A stretch of DNA of 64,000 nt from Cunninghamia lanceolata (lineage: Eukaryota; Streptophyta; Pinopsida; Cupressales; Cupressaceae). This document shows positions 46,175 through 57,765 of this stretch, one piece after another. The DNA lies in the NCBI GenBank assembly GCA_027924645.1, contig BSBN01000254.1:10124001-10188000 (forward strand). The letters are read 5' to 3'. Under the pieces are notes generated by a model. It saw nothing but the letters and a program-made list of their open reading frames with translations. It had not been told where the DNA came from and searched no databases. A program made the translations under genes and the position numbers. The first letter of the stretch is position 1, and every line of letters starts with the position of its first letter.

Positions 46175-49100
46175 TCAAGGGTGCATATTCATCTCTAAAT
46201 GCTTCTCAAAATATCTAAATGGTATCTTTTCCTTCTCAAAGGATGCCATTGGAATCTTTTCAAAAATAAGATTCCCTTTTCTTTGACTTCTGCCCGCAGA
46301 TACTCTTTGCTTGATCTCTTTCCAAAATTGCTGCTCTTTTTACAATTTCTACTCCTTCAAATATGATTTGAAATTGTTAATTACACCTTCTATAAAGGTG
46401 CGATCTCCTCCTAGACTCTTTGTCCATACATACTCTTGCATTATAACTCCTTCCTTTAGTTTCTTTTCTCTGTTTTCTGAACCCTCGCTCTTCTTCTTGT
46501 ATTTCCTCATCTTAGCATTTTCTTCCATTAATGAATCAATCATTTGTTTACTTAGATATGCCTCAAGACTTTCCATGCATGGTGTAAAAATGGTTTTGAA
46601 TTCTGTTAAGGCCCTTTCCAGTTCATACACTGCTATATCCATGCATTCATGATCTAATAGCTTTTCCACTATCCTTTTATGCATTCTGATCATGTCATCT
46701 ACCTTTTCTTCTAAGTCTTGAGCAACTGTTATACATCTTCTGAGATTATCTTCTTCAAATTTTAATTCCAATCGTGCTTGTGGCACTTGGTGTGTCATTG
46801 AAGGGGTAATTACTCCTTCATTTATTAACTCTTCTGTTCTTTCTTCAATTTCCCTTAACTATACCAATTCAAATTTGTATTCCTCTCTTCTAAATTGGAC
46901 ATTATGTACAAGTATATTGCATTTATTCTTTTCCCTTGCAACCACTTCCCATATTTCCATTGCTTGTTTTATTACTTGTTCTCCTTCTTGCATGAAATCC
47001 TCGAACCATTCTTCAAATACATTGGCTTTTAGCTTCTTATTTTCCATATCTTTTATTTCATCTTTGGATACAACTGCTATTTCACTAGGCAATTCTGGCA
47101 CTGTTGTATTGGGATCAAGTATTCCCTTAATGAATTGTTGCAATTGGACAATGTGTCCTTTCAAATATTCCTGTTTATCTTTATCTTTTCTTAACATTTC
47201 TGTTGTTACCTGGTGCATGTCTTCCCACTCAGTTATGTGTTGCTCCCTTGTTGTATGCCCCAGGTCAAGATTTAGTATTTTATATTCATCTAAGGTTATT
47301 TCTCCCTTAGTCTTCTCCTTCTATGGTATGGCCAGGTTCAACGTCCTCGATCCATCTGGACCTCTTTGTATGGCTGACATTGTTCTAGCTTTTCTCTTTT
47401 CCTTCCTTGGGGTTGTACTTCCCAATAAACTTTTGATATCAATGGGTACCAATTGTACCTCCTTCTTTTATTTCCTTATCTCTACCCCTAACCAGGCAGG
47501 AACCTCCTTTGTGCCTTCAACAGTTTTTTCTTCATCAATTACCTCCTCTTGAGGTCTCTCTGCTTCTCCCTGGCCTTGATGCTATTGTGACTCACCCTCA
47601 TTTTCTTCTTCTTCAATTTCTGTGTCCCCTCCACCTTCACCTTCTTCTTCAGGACCTTCTCCCTTTGATGATTCTTTTTCTTGGTCTTCTTCCTGATGTG
47701 ATTGCTCTTTATTTGTCATGTCTATGTCTTCTGCTTGTTTTTCAATTTTTTCCTCATCAATGTTTTCTGTATGTTCTTCACCCTCAGGTTTCTTCCTGCA
47801 TCTTTGATAGTTTCACCTTCCTTTTGTTCTTTTTTAGACATGCTAATTTGCTTTGTATGTGAAGGTGACCTTTCCATTGTATCCTCCTCTTTTGCTTCTT
47901 TTTCCTATTTTCTATGTTCTTCTCTTCTTCACTCTGTTCACAATACATATTAAGAATATTTAATACATCTACACCTGAGGTGCCTGTTCCTGTTTCTTCC
48001 TCTGCTTGAGTAGGTTTTTCTTTTATTGTCTCCCCAGGTGCATCTTCCTTTTTAGACTCTTCAATTTTATGTGCTTCTTCTTGCACATCTTTGATTATTT
48101 TAGGAGACACCAGGGTAACAAATGGATCTATTGTTCCTGATTCTTCTTGTACCCTTTCTTTTTTATACATTGTACTTTGTTCAATTTCCATCTCAGCCTG
48201 AGTGTTTTGCTCCTCTTCTTCACTTAAGAATTCACTGGATTCTTCTTCTATCTCAATTTCTTTTCCTGAATACATTTCTCTTTCCTCTCTTTCACTACTA
48301 TCACTCTCAATGTGGATAGTCTCAGTGGTTTGTTTGGCTTCATGTGCTTTTGACTCTTGCAGCATTTCTCCAGCCAATTATGTCTTCACCTGAGCATATG
48401 CTTGTCTTTTTTCTGTTGAGGTGGATGCACTAGGTATATCACTCAATTTTGCACCTACTTGCTATGCTCCTATGACTTCACTTGTTTTTGAAGTCTCCCC
48501 TTTTGATATGTTTATTGGTATTGCTTTTCTAACCTTCCATCCTGTTGCTTCTTTGGAGGTCCGTTCTTCTTCCATACTAATCTCATGGCTTACTGATTTC
48601 GCTTCTACAAATGTACTAGTTGACACTGCTACTGTCACTCCCAATGCATAGGGATCCATTAAAGTAGCATTCTTATCCTTCTCTACAATTTTAGCTTCTA
48701 CAATCTTTCTTTTATTCTCATAAAAAAATTGGGGATCATCACTAGGCTCTTTTACTCTCTTTTTCCCTTTCTTTGGATATGTGATTTCCCTCCCTTCAGC
48801 TTTAAGCTCCTCAATCCTATCTTTTAACCATGTTTTTGAAAAAAAGATGACTGGTTTGGACAGTATATCCAAATATGTGTTCCACGGTTGTGACCAATTA
48901 GGCTCTCTAATAGGAGCAAGCCTAGCAATTTCATAACTGTGATGCAGCAGCTTATCATCTTCCTTAACCTCTGGAGGAACATATATATCTCCCATGATCT
49001 CATTTGATCAACTGTTAGCCTTTTATGAGCCCCCTTTCTTACCTCTCTATCATTTTCACAATCTGACTAAAAATCTTCAATATGTATTTGATGTTTAAAC

Positions 49101-50443
49101 TTTTTATCAATTGTATTTTGAATCCTATGGAAGGGGTCAAACCTTCTGGCTAGATCAAACTTTTCAAATCCATAATATCTCAATTCCTATTCTGAATGAC
49201 TAGCAACTTCCTCACTATAGCATGAATTTCTGCCAATTGACCAAGGTAACTTTAGATTTCCTTTGCTAAACTTCTTCTTATACATTTTAAAGGTGTTTAG
49301 ATTCTACCTTGAAAACTCCAGAACAATTAATTTATTGGAAGGATACCTAGGTAGCATGAAAGGTTTTCCCTCAAATCTTTCAGTTCTAATGTAAGTGAAA
49401 TGTTCAAATTGAATATACCAAGAATTGTGCAGCCCAATGTTATCCTCTACATCTTTAGATATCCTCTTATCAGGTTCTTCCCTTAAAATTCTCACCATGT
49501 ATGTATAGAATACATCATTAACTAGAGCATACTTCTTCAATGCATTCTCTTCCTGTAGATCAGGGTAATGCTCATATACCAGTTTCTGACCTGGACCATT
49601 CCCTAAGATTCCAACCCTTTCTATCCCATGTATGAATGGTTGAATCTTTGTTGCACATGAATATAATAAGTATGAAGACAAATGGAAAGACAACAACTTT
49701 TGCTTCCTTAGCATGGCCTGTCTCCATATGGCTGTGCTTATAGCCTTGGCCCAATGAATTTGTCCTTGTGTTTTTCCTACTTCTCTCATGAACTTGATGA
49801 CAATAAACATCCATGGCTCACACTTAGTTCCCTCTCTCAATCCTACCAATCTACTTAGCATTGTAATCATTAGGTATATTTCCTCTTTGAAGTATATTCT
49901 TAGCAGGTTCTTGTGGACTCTTGCCATAGCCTTGGGTTTGTTTTCTGGGCTGTACCAACTGTAAAATATTTTGCCTCTACAATCCCTTTCATTATTATGA
50001 AAATCCTCATTGTATTGATCTATTTCAATATCCACCATTTTCTCATTGATCTCTAAACTGAATGTTCTTGCAATCCCTTCTATGGATAAATCTGCAATGA
50101 GTCTATCATGAAGCATTATTTTCCTGGTTGATGGGTCATACAAAATTAAGCAATCTAGACACAAATCCCTAGCTTCCATAGCCAACAGAAAACCCACAGC
50201 TTTGTACAATCCACTATCCCATATACACCTCATGTTAGGTGTAGCATCAACAGCTGTGATCTTCTGTAAGACATCATTTGCATCATAATTCTAGATATTG
50301 GTGTCTGTTCCCACTCCAGTGTAACTAATCAATGATGAGTACCCTCTGTGTAATGGCAACTCTTCCTTTTCTATTTCTTTATATGGCTTCCTCTCCTTTT
50401 TAACTTCACCACCTGTATCTACCTTTTTCTGCTTTGGGGCCAT
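46175..50443 (-). pseudogene. Long broken ORF (globular, acidic linker, coiled coil), function unknown
   Basis: About 1,420 codons on the minus strand, start ATG at 50441-50443 (MAPKQKKVDTGGEVKKE), end at 46175. Residues about 60-400 are mostly open (50233-49304) and look globular: RCIWDSGLYKAVGFLLAMEA, SFHLSSYLLYSCATKIQPF, FMLPRYPSNKLIVLEF. A frameshift near 49000 leads to VPPEVKEDDKLLHHSYEIAR. A Glu/Lys-rich linker (48377 to about 47560) follows, and then a coiled-coil C-terminus (47218-46350; KLKANVFEEWFEDFMQE, LEEKVDDMIRMHKRIVEKLL). A near-ideal 3' splice site (TTTTTTTACAG) sits just before the ATG. I recognise no family or catalytic motif. The plan matches the long ORF of E2. About ten stops or shifts break it. 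Confidence 0.6.
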
Positions 50444-50872
50444 CCTGTAAAAAAATACATCCTTTTAACTTTTCATTTTACCTTTCTATCTAGGGTTTTA
50501 CTACGAATTTCCTATTTTTTACTATTTTACCCTAACCCCTGTTTGTCTTTTTCATTTTAATTTTCACATTTGTTTAACTCTACCCAGTTAATTAACATTT
50601 AAATCAGTAATTTAACGGATGTTTACATTTCCAAATGAAATCACTGAAATCTACTTTACATTTTTACCAAATGAATTGTAATGACGTTTTAAGATAAATA
50701 CCTGTATTTATTGACAATTCAACTTTATGTCATTGACTTATTTTACCGTTTCTCACTCCGTCCAGCTTCTGTAATTCTATCACTTTAATGAATTCTATTC
50801 AATTTTTCTGTAATAATTCTTCTTTTTGCAGTTTTAATTCTTGACAATGTAAATCTGAGAGAAAATGATGTT
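50444..50872. other. region upstream of the long ORF, no gene seen
   Basis: AT-rich. The minus strand directly ahead of the ATG is a pyrimidine-rich tract ending in CAG, as at an intron end, so a leader intron is possible. Confidence 0.4.
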
Positions 50873-51476
50873 AAATTTGTTGTTATATGGATCTTAATCA
50901 GACTTAGAGGTTAAATTTTCCCCACTTTTATCGGTGCGATTTCCCCCCAAATTCCTATGGGGTCAAGGGGCAGCGCCCCTTGCGGTGGTTTGGGGGCAGC
51001 ACCCCCAAGACGGGGTCAAGGGGCAGCGCCCCTGGTGCGCTCCTTGTTGCGATACAGGGCGGGGTCGAGGGGCAGTGCCCCCATGGGGGCTCGGAGGGCA
51101 ATGCCCCTGAAACCTCACATGGTTTTTTATTGTTTTATAAAGGCACCGGGAGTTATTTTTTCATTGACCGACATAAGAAAACCCTTTTTTTGTAACCGAC
51201 AAAAAGCTTGATAAAAGCGGCTAAGGGTTAGGGTTTTGATGGATATTGTATTGTAGCATTTGTAGTGGTATTGAGCTGCAGGGATTACTAGTTGTAATCG
51301 GTTTGATTTACTGGATAATAATATTGGACTCTCTATTTGGTGGATGTAGCCCGAGTTTGGGTGAACCACATTAAAACTTCTCTCTCGCTGTTATTAATTC
51401 TGTGTATTTCCATTCCTCTGTTTAATCTTTATTTGCATTTAATTGATATCTTCTACCGGCTAACCCTAACAAAATT
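50873..51476 (+). mobile_element. Solo LTR with GC-rich hairpin units
   Basis: Runs from TGTTGTTATATGG at 50878 to GGCTAACCCTAACA at 51471 (594 bp), flanked by a perfect 5-bp target duplication AAATT (50873-50877 and 51472-51476). At 50955-51110 there are five imperfect units built on the palindrome-like GGGGCAGCGCCCC, preceded by GGGGTCAA or similar. The + strand end GATGTAGCCCGAGTTTGGG then TGAACCAC is typical of the R/U5 part of plant LTRs and sets the orientation. It lies upstream of, and opposite to, the long minus-strand ORF. No coding capacity. Confidence 0.88.
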
Positions 51477-52700
51477 TACCCTAACCCCTTTGAATTTTAC
51501 TCCTTTTGGGTGTTAGCTCAGCATTAATTACAACAAGTAATGCACCTAAAGCTCCGGCTTTCTATTTCAACGTTTTGGTTTTAATCTTTTATCCATTAGT
51601 TTATTTCTGCATACATCTTGTTTTTCTTGTATCTTTCTTTGTAAGTTGCTCTTTGTATGTCCCCTTTGTATCTTTTCAACATACAAACATATATGCAATG
51701 AACCAATACTAATGTTATTTCCCTTTTCCTTTTATCCGTACTTGTATCTCTTGTTTTGTATATCACTCTTTGTATGTCTCATAGATACAAGCATTTATAC
51801 AAATAACCCATACAAACCTCTTTTTTACCTTTATCTCCCGCCATGTCTTTTATTTCCTTGTATATCAGATATGTATATCATTAACATACAACTATCCCAA
51901 ACATACAAAGACTTTTCTTTATTTAACTTCCTTTCAAATCCATCTTGCATCTCTTGTTTTTCATCTTTTCTTCTATATCAACTTATATACCGGAGATATG
52001 CATTGTTAATATACAAGCCCGAGATGAAAATGGTGGGGACCCACTTTACTTTCCACTTGTATCTCCTCGATACAACAATACTTGTATCAATTCCTAGATA
52101 CAAGCCCCGATACATGCAAACTCATTTGTATCTTTCCTTCGGACCTCTTATACTTTTATAAACCACAGTACATAATTCTTTAGTTCCACATGTATATAAA
52201 GTGAATGTATTTTTGATATACATTAAAGTAAGATGCATCACTTATATCAGATTTTAATTCTTTTGACTTCTACGCTGTATGTATATGGAAAAGTATAACC
52301 TGAAGCATACAACATACAAACCGCGAAACATACCTCGATAAAACCAAATTTAATATTCTCCTTGGGTCTGTAATATGTATACCATGTCATATATCCCTTT
52401 GTATGTTTCCGTTTTGCCAATCATACAAACCCAAGATACAACCCGCGGACCTACCCAATTATCTATTTTACCTCCGAATTCTGTCGGGTCCGATTTGTAT
52501 GTAAAGAATAAAACTTTAGTAATACACATACAAATACCGAGATGTAATAAACTCGATAGCTCTTTTATGCAACTAGTACAATGACTCCACATACAAATGA
52601 CTTTGTATATGCAACATACAAACCTTCCTATAGTGCATTTTACCAAAACACGCATATCTTGCAAAATATTAAGAATTTTGACATGGTTCAAAAAATAACC
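51477..52700. repeat. TTGTAT/ATACAA-rich domain
   Basis: From about 51640 to 52640 the words TTGTAT and ATACAA occur in both orientations every few tens of bases (for example CTTGTATCTC, AACATACAAAC, GATACAAGC, TTTGTATGT). There is no fixed period, so it is not a plain satellite. It has no coding frame with a motif. The role is unknown; it could be a promoter-side region of the long ORF, an LTR interior or an expanded short-word repeat. Confidence 0.55.
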
Positions 52701-54448
52701 CCTATTCATTTTTGACAAATAATTTACCCCTATTTTGTTCTGGTACTTAATGCTATTTTTTCTTTATTTTCAACTAGGTTTGTAATATTTCACTTCCTTT
52801 TCCCTTTTACCACCAAGTAGACCCACACCCAAGCAAAAGCCACAGCCACAACAGGGGTCCTCATTTTGCTAAGAAGTAAAATGGGGTGTGTTGTGAGCAT
52901 CACAACAGTAACCATGGGGAAAGATGTATTTTGGAATATTGTCAATTGGGTAGGAGCTAGGAACAATGGAAGTAGGAGTGACACTAGGGTTAATAATGGT
53001 TGTGATCATGGAAGTAGTAGGGGTAGGGTTGTGATTAGAATAGGATAATGGATTAGAATATACACCATTAAAAGGGTTTAATAAAGATCCTATATCTTGT
53101 AAAATATATGTGTCATCAAGACATCCCTCTAATGTCTTAAAAAAGTTGTGTAACTAATTAACTATGAAATTTTTCTTGAGTAAATTCATCAAATAAAGCT
53201 TTTCAAGTAAGTGAAAGATCTTGTTTACCCAAACATGAATGATGACCATAGTTTTATTTCAATCATTTAGGTGAGTCTCAACATGAGCATCATCAATGAT
53301 ATCATAATTATTAAAATGGGAGGCTATATTAGGGTTTAGATAAGCATTCATTCTTAGTGAAAGATTAGGATAATAAGTATCTCATTGCATAAACATATGT
53401 CAAAGGGTAATCATTCTTAGATGGGAAACAATAGAAAACTATAAGTATGTTAAAACTAAAACAAGACCAAAATATAAAATCTAAAGCTAATATGTTAATG
53501 GCTAGGGTGAGTGAAAGATATGATATGAAAATAAGCATACTAACCCCTAAAGTAAAAATATATCAATGAAGCTAAAAATGAAAAGAGAATCAGATTTGCA
53601 ATTATAAGATGTAAAAATAAAAAAGTCTGAAATTTGAAGATCCTAATATTTATGTAAAATCTTAGGGGAAACTAGGTTGTGTAAGGGTGGTGGGTTCACC
53701 AAAATCCAAATGGAAATAACCCTTCCTTAAACTTAATCTAGGCTAATCAAATAAAATGATAACAACTTAGCATAAATTTGACTAGATTAATTAAAAGATT
53801 AGTTTGGGAGTGTGTAATTTGGAATTAAATTTCAAGCAAGGAAATTAAATGTGATGGATGGTTTATGTAGCTCTAGAATTGATGAAGAAGAACACATATG
53901 ATGTGCTATTGAAGATCAATTATATTGAGGTTAGAAATGATAGTTCCCTATGTGTACTTCACTTTGGATTTTGTGTAGGCTATAACTTTTCCTAGATCCA
54001 ATTAATAATCCCAAATCACTTCCATATGCATAGGTATACTCTATGGGCCCTATGAATTTGATCTTTCAACTTATCTACCTCTAACCCCCGATTCAATGAT
54101 CTCTATTTTTCTATTAGGATAAGCTACATTTAAGAATTACTTTTGGAGTTTGTTGCATTTCTAGTGAACATGTTCTCCTAGGTTAACCCCCAAGAAAAGA
54201 CTAGTTGTATAGTTATGCTAATGATGATAGACAACAAGCAAATCATGTAGTTATGCAAGGATGATGTGATGCCAAATTGGATGCTTTTTAGGTGCTCTAA
54301 TTAAAGTGTGCATGACACACTCCTACCTTAAATGAGAATGATATTTGAAACCCAAATGAGATCTAAATAATGCTTGAGGGTATGAGGATGTTAAATGAAT
54401 GCCAACATATTTAAATAGGACACAACTATAAATAACACAAAATGTGTT
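52701..54448. other. AT-rich sequence, no gene seen
   Basis: Short frames near 52790-53048 are low-complexity. No LTR ends apart from the start of E5 at 54454. Confidence 0.5.
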
Positions 54449-54712
54449 TAGTCTGTTGGGAATTAAGGTGTCTCAACCTTGGTAATTCCTTGTAATTTTA
54501 CATTGTATGTATTTATTTATTTATTGCCTATTGTATAATTTGGATGCAAATCCTATGTTGTCATATTGTGGGAGTTGGCACGGTGATGTGTCATCCTATA
54601 TGGCATATGACCACATGCAATTTGTCCTCACATGAGGAGATAGGCATCCCACTTAGTGGTAGGAATATTTTGCCATGTGTCGGCATCTTGGATGTTGTGT
54701 AAGGGAATATTG

Positions 54713-54980
54713 ACCGAAACAGTCATGACAGATTCCTATGACAAAGTTATGACATGTAAGAGTCGAAAATAGGAGATTCTATGACAGGTGAAGACATGTG
54801 TTGAAGAGAATCTTTGAAAAAGGCATCTTTGGGCACCCCAAGGTGGACTATGACATGTTGTAAGAGAAGATGCTATTTATAGCCTGTGTATGACATATTT
54901 TCTTACAACTGTAAGTTATGACAATTATGACAGATTCTATGACGGTTGTAAGAGTCGTAAGAGCATTTGTCATAGCCCAT
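54713..54980 (+). promoter_or_regulatory. TATGACA-type repeats in U3 of E5
   Basis: About ten words such as CTATGACA, TTATGACA, CTATGACG within 270 bases upstream of the TATA box; the same cluster is at 59995-60245 in the second LTR. Repeated short boxes in this position act as enhancers in some plant copia elements (Tnt1 BII boxes). The role here is inferred. Confidence 0.5.
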
Positions 54981-55133
54981 TTTAGAAATAGATGACCTCC
55001 TTGAGATATGGTGACTTGACAAGTGTTAGGAGCATCTTACAGTGTTGGACAAGTGTCCATAGGCATGGGTTTTGGGCCATGAGGGACTATTGGACGCCCA
55101 ACCCAATGTGGAGCCATTTTTGCCTTGTATTTG

Positions 55134-55141
55134 TTATATAA
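55134..55141 (+). promoter_or_regulatory. TATA box of E5 5' LTR
   Basis: TATATAAA followed by CAGGTGCTT; identical context in the second LTR at 60408-60415. Confidence 0.75.
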
Positions 55142-55511
55142 ACAGGTGCTTTTGAGAAGAGATGTACTACAAGTTTGACAGGTACTATTATACTGCCAGT
55201 TTGTCTCCAGATATGAGTGTCGAAGACTCCTGAGAGATTGCATTGCAAGTGTATTGTAAGCCATTTCAGTTTTGATAATACATTGTGCAGGTTTTGGAGT
55301 GTGGGCTTTTTCACTTGATAAAGGGTTTTCCCCATGTATATCTTGTGTCTCTCTCTTCTGTCTCACTTTCTGTGTGTATGTGTATTGCTGCAATATCTCC
55401 ATTGTTGTTGTTAACATTATATAATTTTAAGGATTAAAAAGAATTTGCACTCTTCTCCCCTCATTAGATTAGTGTAGGAAGCCATTTCTGTACATCTAGC
55501 TTCCTTTCAAT

Positions 55512-55527
55512 TGGTATCAGAGCCTGG
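55512..55527 (+). other. E5 primer-binding site
   Basis: TGGTATCAGAGCCTGG, two bases after the LTR end TTTCA; initiator tRNA-Met type. The equivalent in E6 is at 60781. Confidence 0.9.
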
Positions 55528-55617
55528 CCAGTTTTGGTCTTAGCTGTTGGATAGGGGTTTTTTGAGCTGATCTTAAGTTGAGTGGGAGTTTGTGTAGAGT
55601 ATTTTGTATCTTGTTGC

Positions 55618-56440
55618 ATGAAGGAGATGGTGACCACATCTGGAAGAGTAGAGGTGGAGAATTTTAATGGCACAAATTTCAAGTTGTGGAAACTCAAGAT
55701 GGAGGACCTACTTGTTGATTGTGATCTATGGGAAACTATTGATGGAACTAAACTTGTGGCAATGTCACAAGCTGATTGGGACCTCAAATATCAGGAAGCT
55801 AAGGGTCTCATAAGACTCTGTCTAGCTGACTCTGTCCTTTTGAATGTCCATGAGGAGAAGATTGCTAAACAACTTTGGAAGAAGTTGGGATTTGTTTATT
55901 AGGCCAAGTCCCTGGTGAACAAGCTCTTTTTGAAAAAGAAGTTGTTTTCTCTAAAGATGGAAGATGGATGATCTGTTGTGGACCATTTGAATGCTTTTAA
56001 CATGATTGTTGCATAGTTGACATCCGTGGGTGTGAAAATGGAGTAGGAGGATTGATGTATGACCCTACTTTGTTCTTTGCCAAATTCATGGGATCATCTT
56101 GTCATGGCTATTGGAAGCACTACCACCACTTTCATGATGGATGAAGTGGTATCTTCATTGTTATCTAAAGAAATGTAGAGAAAGACATCTGAGTCAGCCA
56201 AAGAAGCTCTTGCGGTTTGTGGAAGACCCAAAGAGAAAGGCAAGAAGAAGGACAAGAAAGGTGAAAAGGGTAGATCCAAATCTCGTGGGAGATCCAAATC
56301 TCCTAGAAAGTCCAAGGCTCTCTATTGGAACTGTGGTAAAATTAGGCATTTCTAAAAGGAATGCAAAGAGGAGAAGAAAAAGAAGAAGAAGAGTGCTCCT
56401 GATTTAGATTCCAACAAGTCACAAGATGATGGTGATGCCT
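55618..56440 (+). pseudogene. E5 gag (UBN2-type)
   Basis: The start ATG at 55618 (MKEMVTTSGRVEVENFNGTN) is taken because VE.FNGTNF.LWK is the normal gag opening; a longer open frame upstream lacks an ATG. The core continues LWKLKMEDLLVDCDLWETI. Stops fall at 55900, about 55969, 56014, 56044, 56053 and 56176. The zinc knuckle near 56326-56370 has lost its first Cys (Cys to Tyr) and has a stop inside. E6 has CAG, CAA or other sense codons at all these places except 56053. Confidence 0.82.
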
Positions 56441-56760
56441 TCATCGCAGCCCTGGCCACCCATGCATTAGATGATGAGTGGTTGATTGATTATGGTGCAT
56501 CATTCCACATGATCTCGCATCGAGACTGGTTCATGAAGTATGAAGAGTTCCATGGTGGAAGAGTGTACTTGGGTGATGATTCTCATCTGAAGATTAATGG
56601 TCGAGGAAGAGTCTTAATCCGATTCCCTGATGGATGAGTGAAGGGGATCACTTGGGTTATGCACATTCCAGGCCTAGCACGGAACGTGCTTTCTGTAAGT
56701 ATGTTGAATGATGCAGGTGTGTAGGTTATCTTTTTGAAGGATGGATGTAAGATGACTAGA
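56441..56760 (+). pseudogene. E5 protease
   Basis: DDEWLIDYGASFHM: the catalytic DSG is DYG. The body continues RDWFMKYEEF, GRVYLGDDSHL, GITWVMHIPGLARNVLSVS, with stops at 56635 and about 56722. Inactive. Confidence 0.75.
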
Positions 56761-57765
56761 GGATCTATGGTGCTTGCGAAGGGTACTCGTAGAGGTACTT
56801 TGTTTCAGCTAGAGGCATGCACTTCACAGTGCAATAGTTCTTCTAAATCAAAGAAAAGAGCTACAGTCACTTCATCCCCACCATCTGAACAAGCAGTGAA
56901 GAAATCTATTGTAACTAGTTCTGATGGTAGTGCACATGCTTTGGAATTTAAGCTTCCTGCTAAAAAGACTATGTTATGGCATTTGAGATATGGCCACATT
57001 GGTGAGAAGGGTCTGTGTACCCTAAAAAATAAAAACATTGTTGAGGGTTTAAATGATTGTAATCTCAAGTTTGACTTTTGTGAACATTGTATTTATGGAA
57101 AGCAAAACCGTGTTCAGTTTTACTCTAGTTCTCACAAGTCTTCTGTTGTATTGGATCTTATTCATTCTGATGTGTTTAGTCCTGTTAATGTTCCTTCGAT
57201 TTCAAAATCTGTATATTTTGTATATTTCATAGATAATTACAGTAGAAGGACATGGGTTTATTTTATCAGAAGCAAGACTGAAGTCTTTATTCAGTTTAAG
57301 GAGTTTAGAGCCTTTGCTAACAATCAAACTATTAAAAAGATTAAGTGTTTGAGAACTGACAATGGTGGTGAGTTTTGTTTGGTAGAGTTTGATAATTCTA
57401 TAAGGAGCAAGGGATTGAAAGACATAAGACAACTCCATATACTCTGCAGTAAAATAGAGTTATAGAGGGGATGAACAGGACACTGATGGAGAAGGCTAGG
57501 ATTATGCTTAGTGGAGAAATCCTCAAACAAAAGTTTTGGGCTAAAGCTGTTGCCACTACTTGCTATCTAGTAAACAAATCTCCTACATTAGCTCTTGTTG
57601 GTAAATCACCTATGGAGGTGTGGTCTGGTAAGAAGCCTTCAGTTAGACATCTTCCTGTTTTTGGTTGTGAGGCATATGCACATGTGCCTAGGGAGAAATG
57701 TTCTAAATTGGAGAACAAGGCTATTAAATGTATTTTCATTGGCTATGGTGTTGGTGTGAAATGAT
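56761..57765 (+). pseudogene. E5 integrase
   Basis: The open frame 56734-57465 has the zinc-binding HLRYGHIGEKGL..CEHCIYGK, then DLIHSDVFSPV (first Asp), FIDNYSRRTWVYF and LRTDNGGEF (second Asp). A frameshift near 57395 is followed by a second open part (57471-57764) with MNRTLMEKARIML (Glu region mutated or just upstream), WSGKKPSVRHLPVFGCEAYAHV and KCIFIGYGVGVK. The core is otherwise well kept, so decay is modest. Confidence 0.85.

Larger units (their letters stand above)
54454..55509 (+). repeat. E5 5' LTR
   Basis: TGTTGGGAATTAAGGTG to TAGCTTCCTTTCA. U3 carries about ten TATGACA-type words between 54713 and 54980. TATA box at 55134-55141; hairpin motif at 55301-55340 in the R/U5 part. The left flank TAGTC (54449-54453) has no partner because the right side of the array is truncated. 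Confidence 0.92.

Noticed and set aside
46875..48651. Several open + strand frames of 60-225 codons opposite the long minus-strand ORF
   Set aside because: Their leucine/serine/phenylalanine-rich composition is the mirror of the Glu/Lys-rich coding strand; they are shadows.
51080..51211. GC-rich + strand frame MGSRGSAPCGG
   Set aside because: It is produced by the GGGGCAGCGCCCC units of the solo LTR, with no family match.
50517..51490. Direct repeat TTACCCTAACCCCT at about 50524 and 51477
   Set aside because: It looked like a target duplication, but the true LTR ends with a perfect 5-bp duplication lie inside it; the 14-mer is probably coincidental or an older duplication.
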